From Candidatus Opimibacter skivensis (GTDB lineage: Bacteria; Bacteroidota; Bacteroidia; Chitinophagales; Saprospiraceae), in the NCBI GenBank assembly GCA_016722045.1, contig JADKGY010000012.1, forward strand, positions 1-22,696: a stretch of DNA of 22,696 bases, in the 5' to 3' direction. This document shows, piece by piece, positions 10,901 through 20,643 of this stretch. Position 1 is the stretch's first letter; every line of letters starts with the position of its first letter. The position numbers and the translations under genes were made by a program. The notes beneath the pieces are model-generated. The model was not told the origin of the DNA and made no database searches. It was given only the letters and a program-made list of their open reading frames with translations.

Positions 10901-13669
10901 TCTATTGTAACAGACAAGACAGGAATAGCATTACCATCACATATTGAATATGATGCCTGGCCGGCTATAGGAGAGTTGATGAGAGGGCAATTACAATTCG
11001 GTGCGGTGATCAGAAATGTGTCTTTGCAAAGCGCTGATGGATTTAAAATTTCTATTGTCACATTTACATTTTCAGGTATTCCTTTGATCGAATCCTGACC
11101 TGTAGGATTATTGACCACAATACCTGCACTGGCATGAATTGAATCCGCTGAACTTGTGAAAACAATTGAATAGGTATGCGCGATCATATCGCATGGAGAA
11201 CCCTGCAAAGTGAAATCAGGATAATCCTGCACATCGATTTCAATCGGAATTGTATCATAACACATCCCTGCTGTAGCCAGGACATATACAGTCACAGTAT
11301 CATTTGGAATATAGATGAGCGGATTCAGTCGGTTAGTTGTATCAGGAGGAAGTCCTGAATGAAAAGTGTAAACCGGCATGCTATTGCCGGCATCAATCAA
11401 AGGAATAGTTTGCAGTGCTACAATATCTCCTTTGCAAATTTGCAATGGAGGCACAGAATCGAGTTTCGGTTGTGGAAGAAGTGTAAGTGGAATCTGTATT
11501 GAATTCTGGCAATAATCATCTGCAATTAGAGCCCATAGCTGATTTACATTAAAAAGATTTGCCCCGGTCGGACTATTGATGATATCGCCTCCTTGTAGTG
11601 GATCTCCATCGTACCATGATACATTATAAAATGAGCTTACGAAAATATCGTAATCCGTTAGGTTAATATTATTTGCAATGCCCTTACAAAATGTAAGATG
11701 AGGTGCTAATATCGGAGGCAACGTATGAATCGTTATGATCTGCTCTGCATTGTCAAGGATCGCAGTACAACCATATTTACCATAAACATTTAAGAGCGTG
11801 ATGATGATATCATGCCCTGTCATTAATTTCGGCACTAACAATGAATGTGTAGCCTCATCATATACTGCCACAGGTACATCTGCAACGCACACTTCAAATT
11901 CTGAACTGATATCAATCGGTACATTGGTAAATGTCCATGTTGGAAAGCCCGTGGCCGTAACCGAAAAATCCATTGAATAATCCGGCAAACCTCCAGTGAC
12001 ATCAACATAAAAATGCGCTGGATTGTCCGGACAACTATTGGGACATGTATCAAAATCTCCTGAAATAGATGCTGTCATTTCATGATCACATGGATCCGAA
12101 CAAAATCCGGGAGGTATGAGCGGAAATTTAAATATGCATCCATTACCGCTCAGATCCTGAAGTACAAGAGCAAGATTTGTAGTCGTTGCCGTACCAGGGT
12201 CAAGTATAAATGTAGTCGGCACACCTGTAAGTCCGGTGCCCGGGGAAATGGAACCCGTCGTCACGCCAAAATGAGTGACCCATACCCAATAATCAGGACC
12301 AAATCCAGGGGCCGTAAAATTGATCGTCACTGTCATCCGGTCGTCTGTGATATCATTTGGAGTCCCATTCTGATCACACCCGATTTCATAAGTTGTTGCA
12401 GCCGGATCGATCCAGTATATAGTGATTGTAGCTGTATCAGCCGGACACCCAGGATGTTTGAAATAGGAAGTATATGTTCCGGGCCCGCAGAAGTAAAAAT
12501 AAAAAATACCATTGAACGTATCTAGCGGAGGAGACCATAAGCCACCTGGATCATGCATGCCCAGATAACCGCCGATGGCTACCAATCCTTGCGTAGGACA
12601 TACGAATATTGTTTTGTGCGTACCCGGATTGTTATGGGGCACATTGATTACGGCAGTATTTGTAAAAAGGACCTTGTATAGGACATCCGGCCACTTCGGT
12701 CACTGAAATAATCGTGTATGTAGTGGTGTCCGATATCATGACATTGATAAATGTAAAATCCTGTATAGCCATAAGGGTGAATGTATCCGTGCCGTCCGTA
12801 TACTGTACATCATAAAAACCTGGAGGGACATGAATAGTGATAGATGTTTCAAAAGGAGCACAGCCATCACAATCCAGGCAATCGATTCCAATATTCATAT
12901 CCATTATCGGAATGGTCCATCCTCCCGGATAATTTGGGGAACCTAAAGCGTATGTCGTACAATCCAGAAAAGAATTCCAGTTAGTTCCATCCTGGATACG
13001 ATGCCACCAATTCAATTGGCTTTCCGGCGTAAAAGGATTTGTGTATTTATAAAAATCCGCACCTCCTGATGACATGTAGTAACAGGGTATCACAGATGGA
13101 TAGAGGTTTGACTGATGTGAAGTCCCATTGGCGACCCACACTGAATTCGTGGTGTATGCATAGATCACAGTGCCATCATATGAGGCCTTATCCAATCCAC
13201 CTGAATTAGTCCAGGTTCCGCCCTGCATGAAATAAAATTGATCGCCTCCGGGTTCGAGATTGAATGGACCTCCGGGAACATTGAGATTCTGAACAAGCCA
13301 TCCATTATCCGGACTTACAAAAAAATCAGTCCAGACTCCCCCATTCAACACTGCACGAAACGTGATAACTGTGCCCCTCGGAATAACTCCGCCAGTACGC
13401 GTAAACTTTAATGTTGCTTCACTATCTCCCCAATATCCATTGTTGACGGCTTCCCATCCATTGTCAGTTAATATAATCGTTGTGAAAGGAGTAATGTCCT
13501 TAAAGCATACAAAGCTTATTTCATCTGATTCTGGTTTCACACATACACCCAGATCTGTGACTACGCCCAAGACAGCAATATCACCTGGAGCAAGCACTGT
13601 CTGAGCAGAAGCAGTCGAGCAAAGCATGAATAAAATAGAGTACAGGTAGGCGGGGTAGAATTTGGGCAT
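7929..13669 (-). CDS. Giant multimodular secreted protein with type B T9SS (CHU_C) sorting domain, frameshifted
   Basis: Cell-surface or secreted protein of about 1912 residues, read as three open pieces (13669-12632, 12642-8977, 8942-7929). Removing one T (minus strand) at 12664-12668 and one at 9028-9032 joins them without loss. Order: signal peptide ending ASAQ (about residue 23); an N-terminal beta domain (APGDIAVLGVVTD, TTIILTDNGW) seen at the start of many Bacteroidota exported proteins; an Ig-like segment; a long series of PKD/Ig-like cysteine-containing modules, several ending in C-x-C-P; and a C-terminal CHU_C domain (VPTIFLPNGDGVNDLL, YSRWGELVY, GWDGSLKGKPLNPGVYVYRL, ending GDVTLLR), the type B T9SS sorting signal. 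It therefore should cross the outer membrane through PorV-independent T9SS. A role in adhesion, gliding or matrix is inference. No SprF-like partner is adjacent. Confidence 0.9.
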
Positions 13670-13857
13670 AGCAATAATTAATTGGGCTTCCTGAATGAAA
13701 GATCTCTAAAATAATAAGCAATACGGAATCAAATACTCAGGTGGAGAAAAAACCTAAGCTGTTTATGAGGGAGAAGTAAATTCCGTTTTCTTATACTTTT
13801 ATAGGAAAATAAGACGATTGTACTAGCCCTGAGGTTGGGCTTTTGTCAAAAATATAA

Positions 13858-13888
13858 AAGAATACCGCCTTTTTCCGGTAATTAACAT
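13858..13888 (-). terminator. Weak terminator-like hairpin after the AsmA-family gene
   Basis: On the minus strand TACCG and CGGTA pair around an 8-base A-rich loop, followed by TTCTTTTATATTTTT. It begins about 10 bases past the AsmA stop and upstream of the giant gene. The stem is only 5 bp, so termination is likely partial. The remaining ~170 bases to the giant gene's start hold a second small hairpin (AGCCC/GGGCT near 13825-13841) and no promoter I can defend. Confidence 0.35.
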
Positions 13889-13895
13889 ATTGCGA

Positions 13896-16362
13896 TTATT
13901 TTTTATTTAAACCCGGAGTTTTAAGTGAATCCTGATTGCTTTCTTCCTTTCTTTGTTTTGAAGCGTTGTTAAAAGGATCCCAGCTTACTTTCAATTTTCC
14001 GTCATCCGCTGTTTTTTGCCCTGAGCCGGATATTCATTCCTACACGGCCGGTATTCTTTAAAGTTGAATTTTCGCTTTTGGAAAGATTGCTGAGGGGCAC
14101 CTGGATACTCATGTCAGTTCCTTTCTTTGTATCATATACCCCTTCCACGAACAGGATGACCACATTAGACCTGATCTCCATTTTATGTATGGTGATAGCT
14201 GATCCGTCTATTTCCAATTCATTCGTCAGTTCTCCGAAAAGGATATGTGAAAAATCGCGGTTTTTGAATGCTGTCGAGGCAATTTTTATTGCAGGATCAA
14301 AATTGATCAGTTCGCCTTCATTTACACTGAATTGGACATTTCCTTTCATGCTGTTGGCATACACTTCTGCCTTATCGGTGATGACACCCTTCAGTTTTAT
14401 TTTAGCAGACAGATTTCCTTTCATGTTTTGAGCAGTGATCGCATCCTGGCCAAAATTGTCAAAAGCATGGAAAATACCCGGGATATCCACTCTGTCCAGG
14501 GTGGATGAGAGTTCAAGAATATTGGCGTGATTTCCATTGGCCAGGGAGCCATTCAGCGTGAGTGTGCCGCCTGCATGATTTAATTTTACGTTTCGCAATA
14601 GCACTTTGTTGCCAATCAGGAATACAGATGCTGTCACATTGCTTGCATTGAATTTCTTGAATGTCATTTGGCCTGCATTGATATTTAGTTTAGCAGTGCC
14701 ATCACTTAGCATCCTGTCCAAATTTTCAGTGGCGCTGATCAGTTTATTTTTGAGCGCCGGTTTTTGCCTTGGTATGACAGATCTTTCACTGACATAGGAA
14801 ATGAAATCATTAAGGTTAAGTTCTGGTGTAGATATGGACCAATTCATCGTGAGCTGTTCAGGATTTTTATTCAGCAAGGCTAGCAGATTGGTCACTTCAC
14901 CATTCATAGTTAGATTCGTACTTCCCGCAGTTGCGATAAAGTGATTGATGACCAGGTCCTCACCTTTAAAAGCGAGGACACCGCTGCATTTTTTAAATAG
15001 CAGTCCACGGGGAAGATAATTTATCTCTGCCTCCGATAGTGTTAAAGTCCCATTGACCATTGACTTGAGCGTATCTTCTTTTCCAAATGAACCTGTGTAC
15101 GTGATATCGAGCCTTCCCAGGCCTTTGGTAAAACGAATGGAATTACTCTCTGCCAATGCATTAATAGACTCGAGTTTAAAATTGGATCGTAAATCGCAGA
15201 TCAGATAAGGCGAATTAAGATTGCTGATTTCGGCGCGGTTAGATAGGAAGGTAATATTCTCCCACGTGCATTGGATACTGTCAAAAATAAATTTTGAATT
15301 TTCATCTCCGGGTAGAAATTTTGTATCCATCTGGTTATTAAAAGTGCCGGTGAAGGAACATTGATGAAGTGTACCTGCCGGAGTTTTCATTTCTGAATCA
15401 TGCACTTCAAAATGAGTAGTAATCCGAGGTATTACATTTGGTGCGGCGAGACCTGAAATTTCTGCGCCCACATCAAAAGGCTCCAGGATATCGATAGGTT
15501 GAAGTTTTTTGCAAAAGGGATTGGGTGAGCAGGCCGGTAGCTTTCTGATAAAGTATTTTTTTTGTTTTAATATCCAGGTCATACGAAACTGGCTCATTCA
15601 GAAAATAAATATTCCCGTTTAAGACGAAGGGTTGTTGATCTATATTCAGGTTGATATTATTAAATTCTAATTTATTCCCAGGGTAAAAAATCAAATCAAA
15701 AATACCTTGTAATGATTTCTCCTTCAGATAGCTTCCTCTGTCCATATTGAAGCCTATACTGTGGATTAGAGATTTCATTTCAATCCTAAATACGAATCCG
15801 CTATCCATTTGATCGAGATGACTGCTTAAATAGTCCATATCAATATCATGATAGGAGTTCTGACTCTTATTTTCTACAATCAGCCGCGTATGTTCAAATT
15901 TGATATCCGGTAATTCAGTTTTGTCTTTATTGAAAGAAAGATCATCAGATCGATGAAGATTACAGTATCCACATTCATCCGTGTAGAGATAAATCGTACA
16001 ATTTTGAACGATCATACCGGAAATCTTTGGTTTCCCCCTGAATAGGCTCATGATGTCAAACCGGGTATATATTTTTTCCGCCTGCAAAAATTATGATGGT
16101 GCAGGTCCCAAAGAGAATCCCGGAGTGTGATGTCTGAAAGCTGGACAGAGAGATTGGGAAATGTCCGGACAAAATTGAGCTTAAGGTCGCCTATCGTCAC
16201 AATCCCTTTTACCTGCCTGTTGATCTGCGTCCTGGCCATCGCAATGATGACACCCTTGTTGGACGAGACCAGCATATACATGATCGCAAAGAAACTGATG
16301 AGAAATAAAATGAATCCAGCCACTATGCGCAATCCATATCGAATTGGTTTTTCAAAAAGCAA
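13896..16362 (-). CDS. AsmA-family inner-membrane-anchored protein, frameshifted
   Basis: One N-terminal membrane helix (about residues 10-32, VAGFILFLISFFAIMYMLV) followed by a long periplasmic beta-rich body. The AsmA character shows in KGIVTIGDLKLNFVRTFPNLSVQLSDITLRD near the N terminus and in the C-terminal part: GTLTLNGSLANGN, MKGNLSAKIKLKGVITDKAEVYANSMKGNVQFSVNEGELINFDP, and LEIDGSAITIHKMEIRSN. AsmA-like proteins are bridge-type proteins linked to lipid transport and outer-membrane homeostasis. Breaks occur at 16086-16090, 15505-15510 and 14012-14017, all homopolymers. Fixing the last adds a conserved-looking tail, DDGKLKVSWDPFNNASKQRK, and moves the stop from 14002 to 13896. Corrected length is ~822 residues. 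Divergent from tatA. Confidence 0.88.
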
Positions 16363-16682
16363 AATTTAGATCAATCAGATGAAAACGGTATGCGGCGGGG
16401 TATCATAAACATACGCGGGAACAACAGGATAACGCAAATATTAAATTGAATGTTTATAAAACAAGATGAACAATGCCTGTATGTTCGGTAGGCACATATG
16501 ATCATCTTAACTAATAGGTATTAAGTGAAAATAAATCAATAGATTTTAAAGCTTTATGATCAGATCAGCAGAAAAGGTCATTTTTTCAGTCAGAATACAA
16601 CATTCCATTAACACATGCCCCTGGTCAATTTGAAAGGCATTGGTACTTTTCCCGTACATTTGAGTCTCTAAATAGTCTGACA
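16363..16682. other. Divergent intergenic region between the AsmA-family gene and tatA
   Basis: 320 AT-rich bases between two divergent genes. The right end carries the tatA promoter described separately. On the left, the 25 bases before the AsmA start contain TAAATTTTG, one base longer than the TAnnTTTG element and too close to the start to be convincing. No RNA gene, repeat or strong hairpin was seen in the middle part. Confidence 0.6.
16629..16662 (+). promoter_or_regulatory. Bacteroidota-type promoter of tatA
   Basis: TTTG at 16629-16632 (-33 element) is followed, 22 bases later, by TACATTTG at 16655-16662, a full match to the Bacteroidota -7 consensus TAnnTTTG. The expected transcription start is near 16668-16670, leaving a leader of about 14 bases before the ATG at 16683. 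The spacing is inside the 17-23 range known for the phylum. Confidence 0.6.
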
Positions 16683-16910
16683 ATGAATACTTTTTTATTT
16701 CTAAGCATGCCCGGTGGTTCTGAGTGGTTTATCATCTTAGCTGTTGTATTGTTGTTATTCGGAGGCAAGAAAATTCCGGAACTGATGCGCGGCCTTGGTA
16801 AGGGTATCCGTGAGTTTAACAATGCACGGAACAATATCGAAAATGAGATCAAAGAAGGTATGCGGGAATCAGACCGCAAAGCCATCGAAGAGAGTAAAAA
16901 GGAAGTCTAA
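16683..16910 (+). CDS. tatA: Sec-independent (twin-arginine) translocase subunit TatA/E
   Basis: Small membrane protein that polymerises with TatC to move folded proteins carrying twin-arginine signals across the inner membrane. The 75-residue frame shows the canonical layout: a short N terminus, one membrane helix (about residues 14-27, EWFIILAVVLLLF), the hinge FGGKKIPELMRGLGKG, an amphipathic helix (IREFNNARNNIENEI) and a charged tail. Length and motifs are typical of TatA/TatE; no TatC or TatB gene is adjacent. The frame is intact, and the ATG fits the promoter just upstream. Confidence 0.95.
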   Translation: MNTFLFLSMPGGSEWFIILAVVLLLFGGKKIPELMRGLGKGIREFNNARNNIENEIKEGMRESDRKAIEESKKEV

Positions 16911-17102
16911 CCACTTAATTTACCTCATCAGAATAGATCTTTTATTCCATTCCTTAAAAATGGAATTTGTGCTCTCATGCTCGGGGTGTCTGCATAGTTT
17001 TAATCTTTTGTTAAATAGAGATTAAATTCAGCAACTAGACATAAATTCACGGATTGTTTGTACCAAAAACAACTCTTCATATTCAAAGAACAACTTTATC
17101 AA

Positions 17103-17611
17103 ATGAATAAATTAATCTTATTCTCACTGGTGATTTTTATGGCAGCTTCTCAACAAAGTAGCGCCCAGAAATTCGGCCATGTCAATTCTGCCCTGATCAT
17201 ACAAGGTCATCCACTGATCGGTCCGGCTAACACTGAACTAGAAGCATTTCAAAAAGGGCTTTTAGATCCTTTTGATGCTCAATCAAAAGCTTTCGAAGCG
17301 AGGTACAGAGCCTATGTTGAAGAAGCCAATAGTGGGACTCTTTCCCAGATTGCACAACAAAATAAACAAGTAGCTCTTCAGACAGAACAGGATTCACTGA
17401 ATACTCTGCAGGAGCAGATCAAATTCAAAGTGATGCAAAAAGAGAATCACTTCTACAGCCTATTCTCACTCAGGTCGACAGTGTCATCCAGGTCATCGGC
17501 AAGGAAGGACATTATACCATGATCTTTGATACCAGCGTTTCAGGTGCTTTGCTTTTCGCAGAAGATGGCAATGATCTCACCGAAGCTGTGAAAGCAAGAT
17601 TGAAAAAATAG
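17103..17611 (+). CDS. OmpH/Skp-family periplasmic chaperone-like protein, one frameshift
   Basis: Periplasmic protein of the family that holds unfolded outer-membrane proteins. The ATG at 17103 is preferred over an in-frame ATG at 17058 because it opens a clean signal peptide (MNKLILFSLVIFMAASQQSSAQ). The mature start KFGHVNSALIIQGHP corresponds to the family's first beta strand, and a long charged helical arm follows (about residues 45-120). The frame breaks at the A run 17437-17441. Reading on gives RESLLQPILTQVDSVIQVIGKEGHYTMIFDTSVSGALLFAEDGNDLTEAVKARLKK, the typical closing strand and helix (IFD, GxLLFAExxxDLTExVxxRLKK). About 169 residues, standard length. Follows tatA at 192 bases and is closed by a terminator. 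Confidence 0.88.
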
Positions 17612-17640
17612 CCGTTTACGACGCATCAATATGGTTTTAA

Positions 17641-17680
17641 AAAATAAGGGACTGGTCGCAACCTGTCCCTTATTTTTTTT
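17641..17680. terminator. Terminator between the convergent Skp-like and M50 genes
   Basis: AAAATAAGGGAC (17641-17652) pairs with GTCCCTTATTTT (17665-17676) around a 12-base loop that can itself pair GG with CC. An 8-T tract follows on the plus strand, and the A-rich left arm supplies T residues on the minus strand. It starts 30 bases after the Skp-like stop and 24 bases before the M50 gene's stop, so it probably serves both. Confidence 0.88.
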
Positions 17681-17703
17681 ATCCCCAATTGCTATTTAAA
17701 TCA

Positions 17704-18780
17704 TCATACACCTTCAGAAAGTTTTTTCCAGTGCACTATTCCTTTGTAATGGAAGTGATCAGATACAAGGGCTAGTGGAATTTTATGATGCTGCATGAAT
17801 GCAAATAATTGCGCTGCGGGAGTTTCAGGTGAAACAATTGTCGGCGATGGTATCACCCATGCATCAATCAGGCTTTCGGGATAACGTGTAGAATCAAAAT
17901 TTGCCAATAATTCCCTTGTGAGATACCCTACAGGTTTTTCCGGACCTGCCCAAACAATAAAACCTTCACCTTTTACAGATTTGATCTTTTCTTTTTGCTT
18001 CCGACATCGTTTGACCGATTTCGAATGAGTGTTCGATAGGCTCCATCAGATCTGAAGCTTTTGTTTTAGTCAGCCATGTCTGACGTTGAAGAGCCTTGTT
18101 CTCCTGTCGTGCGGCGAAGAAAATAAAGACTCCGATCAGCGTCAGTGTCGGACGATTGTGCATGACTCCATACCCAAACATCAGAAAGGCTATCCCTGGC
18201 CTGCATAAGATGCGATCTGAGTGGCTTTGGCCCGATCCATTCTGAGTGAAAGGAGGCTGCGAAGTATCCGACCGCCATCCATAGGGAATGCAGGTAACAA
18301 GTTGAAGGTGCCCAGGTAGCCATTTGCCAGAAGTATTATTTTGAAATAAGATGTTGCTTCCTGATCGAAATTCCAGAAGGAGGATGAGAAAAGTGGAAAT
18401 ACTTCGCCTTTGAAAAGAGCATAGCTGAGCCAAATTACACCTACGATAAGAAAGTTGACAACAGGACCTGCTATAGCAACCCAGAATTCCTGCCCTCTAC
18501 CTTCCGGCATCCTCTCCAGTCTCGCGATCCCGCCTATAGGCGTCATGATGATATCGAAAGTCTTTACTCCGAATTTCCTGGCAGCCAATGCATGACCAAA
18601 TTCATGCAGGATCACGCAGAAAAAAACACTCAGGACGATTGCAATAGATAGTAGAAGGAGAACAGGCTGGAATCCATCTTTGCTGGTTTCATAGGCTACC
18701 CACAACAGCAAAAGACCAAAGCTCCAGTGAATTTTCACGGGGATGCCTGATACTGTAGCAATATGGAAAGATCCTTTCAT
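17704..18780 (-). CDS. Site-2 protease family zinc metalloprotease (peptidase M50) with C-terminal CBS-like region, frameshifted
   Basis: Intramembrane zinc protease. The HEFGH zinc motif is at residues 59-63 in a membrane helix, and the third ligand lies in NLLPAFPMDGGRILRSLL (N160, D168). Other marks are PIGGIARLERMP and the N-terminal HIATVSGIPVKIHWSF. The region after the last helix (ASDLMEPIEHSFEIG, then VIPSPTIVSPETPAAQLFAFMQHHKIPLALVSDHFHYKGIVHWKKL) resembles a degenerate CBS pair, as in M50B proteases of the SpoIVFB/Rv2625c type. Breaks near 18193-18197 and 17992-17996 cancel, giving ~358 residues, normal for this subfamily. The substrate is unknown; family members cleave membrane-bound regulators. 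It lies 55 bases downstream of the acyl-CoA dehydrogenase on the same strand. Confidence 0.92.
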
Positions 18781-18835
18781 GATGGGATAATGATGAAAAA
18801 TGGAAAAGTGTCAGGCTTCAAAAACGGATCTGTGC

Positions 18836-20005
18836 TCACAAAGTTGCCATAGGCTGGTAGAGTTCTCCACTCAATATAGCCCTTGAGATCACAAGACGCT
18901 GGATCTCACTTGTGCCTTCGTATATCTGGGTGATCTTTGCATCGCGCATCAGGCGCTCTACATGATATTCCTTTACGTATCCATAGCCACCATGTATCTG
19001 CACGGCTTCGACAGTATGTTTCATAGCGGTTTCCGAAGCGAATAATTTTGCCATGGCTGCCATAGAACTATAATCCATGCCCATATCTTTCAATCGTGCA
19101 GCCCTGTAGACGAGAAGCCGGGCTGCTTCAATCTCGGTAGCCATGTCGGCCAGCTTGAATGCGATTATTTGATGATTCATGATCGGTTTCCCAAAAGCTT
19201 CTCTATCCTGGGCGTATTTGAGCGCCAGTTCATAAGCACCAGCCGCAATACCCAATGCCTGTGCAGCAATTCCGATACGCCCGCCATCAAGTGTACTCAT
19301 GGCATATTTGAATCCAAATCCATCAGGACCTATGCGGTTTTCTTTTGGAACCCGCACATCGCTGTACATAATCGAATGTGTATCCGATGCACGGATTCCA
19401 AGTTTGTCTTCTTTGGCACCTATCTCAATCCCCGGTGATGATCGTTCGACTATGAGTGTGTTGATACCTCTATGTTTGAGCTCAGTATGACTTTGAGCCA
19501 TGACCACATGGAGAGAGGATTTACCACCGTTTGTGATCCAGTTTTTTGTACCATTTAGGATATAATGGTCACCGTCTTCTTTTGCTGTGGTGCGCTGACT
19601 TGTAGCATCGCTTCCTGCTTCAGGTTCAGAAAGACAAAATGCGCCGATCCATTCGCCTGTTGCCAGTTTCGGCAGGTATTTTAATTTTTGCTCAGGGCTT
19701 CCGTAGGATTCGATACCCCAACAAACCAGGGAATTATTGACCGACATGATGACAGATGCACTGGAATCTATTTTTGAAATTTCTTCAAGAGCTAAGACAT
19801 AACTCAACGTATCCATACCTCCACCGCCATACTCCGGGCTGACCATCATGCCCATAAAACCCATCTCACACATCTGACGGACCTGGTCTTGTAGGGTATA
19901 TCATGTCTCTGTCACGGGCTATGACACCCGGAAGAAGTTCTTTACGTGCAAATTCGCGTGCTGCATGTTGACGGCGAGCTGCTCTTCGGTAAGTTCAAAA
20001 TTCAT
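18836..20005 (-). CDS. Acyl-CoA dehydrogenase (short-chain type), N terminus frameshifted
   Basis: FAD enzyme that oxidises acyl-CoA to the trans-2-enoyl-CoA in fatty-acid or branched-chain amino-acid breakdown, passing electrons to ETF. Both family signatures are present: CLSEPEAGSDATSQRTTA and QIHGGYGYVKEYHVERLMRDAKI. The catalytic base is the Glu of QIYEGTSEIQR (about residue 363), the position used by short-chain/butyryl and glutaryl enzymes rather than by isovaleryl- or long-chain ones. The start at 20005 gives MNFELTEEQLA; two compensating shifts near 19970-19976 and 19895-19905 must be crossed to read AAREFARKELLPG and DQVRQMCEMGFMG. Corrected length is 389 residues, typical. Which chain length it prefers cannot be fixed from sequence alone. 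Confidence 0.94.
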
Positions 20006-20020
20006 AGGGTAAAATTAATA

Positions 20021-20255
20021 GAAAAGGTGAAGAAAGGCGAAAGAGAAGGCAAAGGCTGAGGCGAAGGCGAAGGAAAGAAAAATATAGATTCTGTATTTAA
20101 GTTAATGATTACGAATACTTATTTTTCCTTAGCCTTAGCCTTAGCCTTAGCCTTAGCCTTCGCCTTAGTCTTAGCCTTCGCCTTCGCCTCTGCCTTTTCC
20201 TTCGCCTTCGCCTTAGTCTTAGCCTTCGCCTTCGCCTCTGCCTTTTCCTTAGCCT
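20021..20255. repeat. Hexamer-based low-complexity domain with inverted arms
   Basis: A purine-rich arm (20021-20076, GAAGGC/AAGGCG motifs on the plus strand) and a pyrimidine-rich arm (20127-20255, CCTTAG/CCTTCG hexamers) flank a 50-base AT-rich core (20077-20126). The 16-base string GAGGCGAAGGCGAAGG at 20058-20073 has exact reverse complements at 20175-20190 and 20223-20238; the match extends to about 28 bases with two mismatches. The right arm contains a 48-base direct duplication (20157-20202 and 20205-20250). The DUF4286 stop codon lies inside it. It fills most of the gap before the acyl-CoA dehydrogenase. Confidence 0.9.
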
Positions 20256-20566
20256 TCTGCGATCAATCCTAGTATCGTCCTGAAGGCGACAAACTTCCCG
20301 TCAAATGCATGTTGATGTTTTTTCTGCAATTGAGGGGCGTGATCCCGCTGATAGATGGTAAATAATTCCTGGTTAGGGCATGTATATTGGATGGCGTAGG
20401 TGATGCCTTCATCATCATCATACCCTTCAAGATGAAGAAGGCGGAAGGATTTGAAGCAGGCTGTCGCCATGACCTCCGGGATATGCTCATTCAGCATCCA
20501 CTCGACCCACTGTTCGCGGGCTTCCGCTGAAATTTTAACCGTTACATTGTAGATTAAGGCAGACAT
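20249..20566 (-). CDS. DUF4286 family protein
   Basis: Intact 105-residue frame matching the DUF4286 family common in Bacteroidota: ALIYNVTVKISAEAREQWVEWMLNEHIPEVMATACFKSFRLL, then EGITYAIQYTCPNQELFTIYQRDHAPQLQKKH and KFVAFRTILGLI. The function of the family is not established; it has the look of a small ferredoxin-like (dimeric alpha-beta barrel) fold. The last codons and stop (GCA GAA GGC TAA) sit in the first unit of the hexamer repeat, but the length matches the family, so the end appears native. It lies 77 bases downstream of the DtxR-type regulator on the same strand. Confidence 0.88.
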   Translation of the reverse strand: MSALIYNVTVKISAEAREQWVEWMLNEHIPEVMATACFKSFRLLHLEGYDDDEGITYAIQYTCPNQELFTIYQRDHAPQLQKKHQHAFDGKFVAFRTILGLIAEG

Positions 20567-20643
20567 TATTATGATTTAAAGATAATGTGCATTGGCTTGA
20601 CCTTTTTTGAATCATTTATTTCTTTCAAAAGAGAATATAGGCT

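Noticed and set aside
12082..12525. 147-residue plus-strand open frame opposite the giant gene
   Set aside because: Antisense shadow of the giant protein's coding strand; Cys/Arg/Ser-rich translation with no family character.
13847..13854. TATTTTTG (minus strand) as promoter of the giant gene
   Set aside because: Matches the -7 consensus but has no TTTG at the -33 distance; such strings are common in AT-rich DNA.
20127..20255. Telomere-like repeat
   Set aside because: The hexamer is CCTTAG/CCTTCG with irregular substitutions and inverted arms, internal to a gene cluster, not a terminal G-rich telomere repeat.
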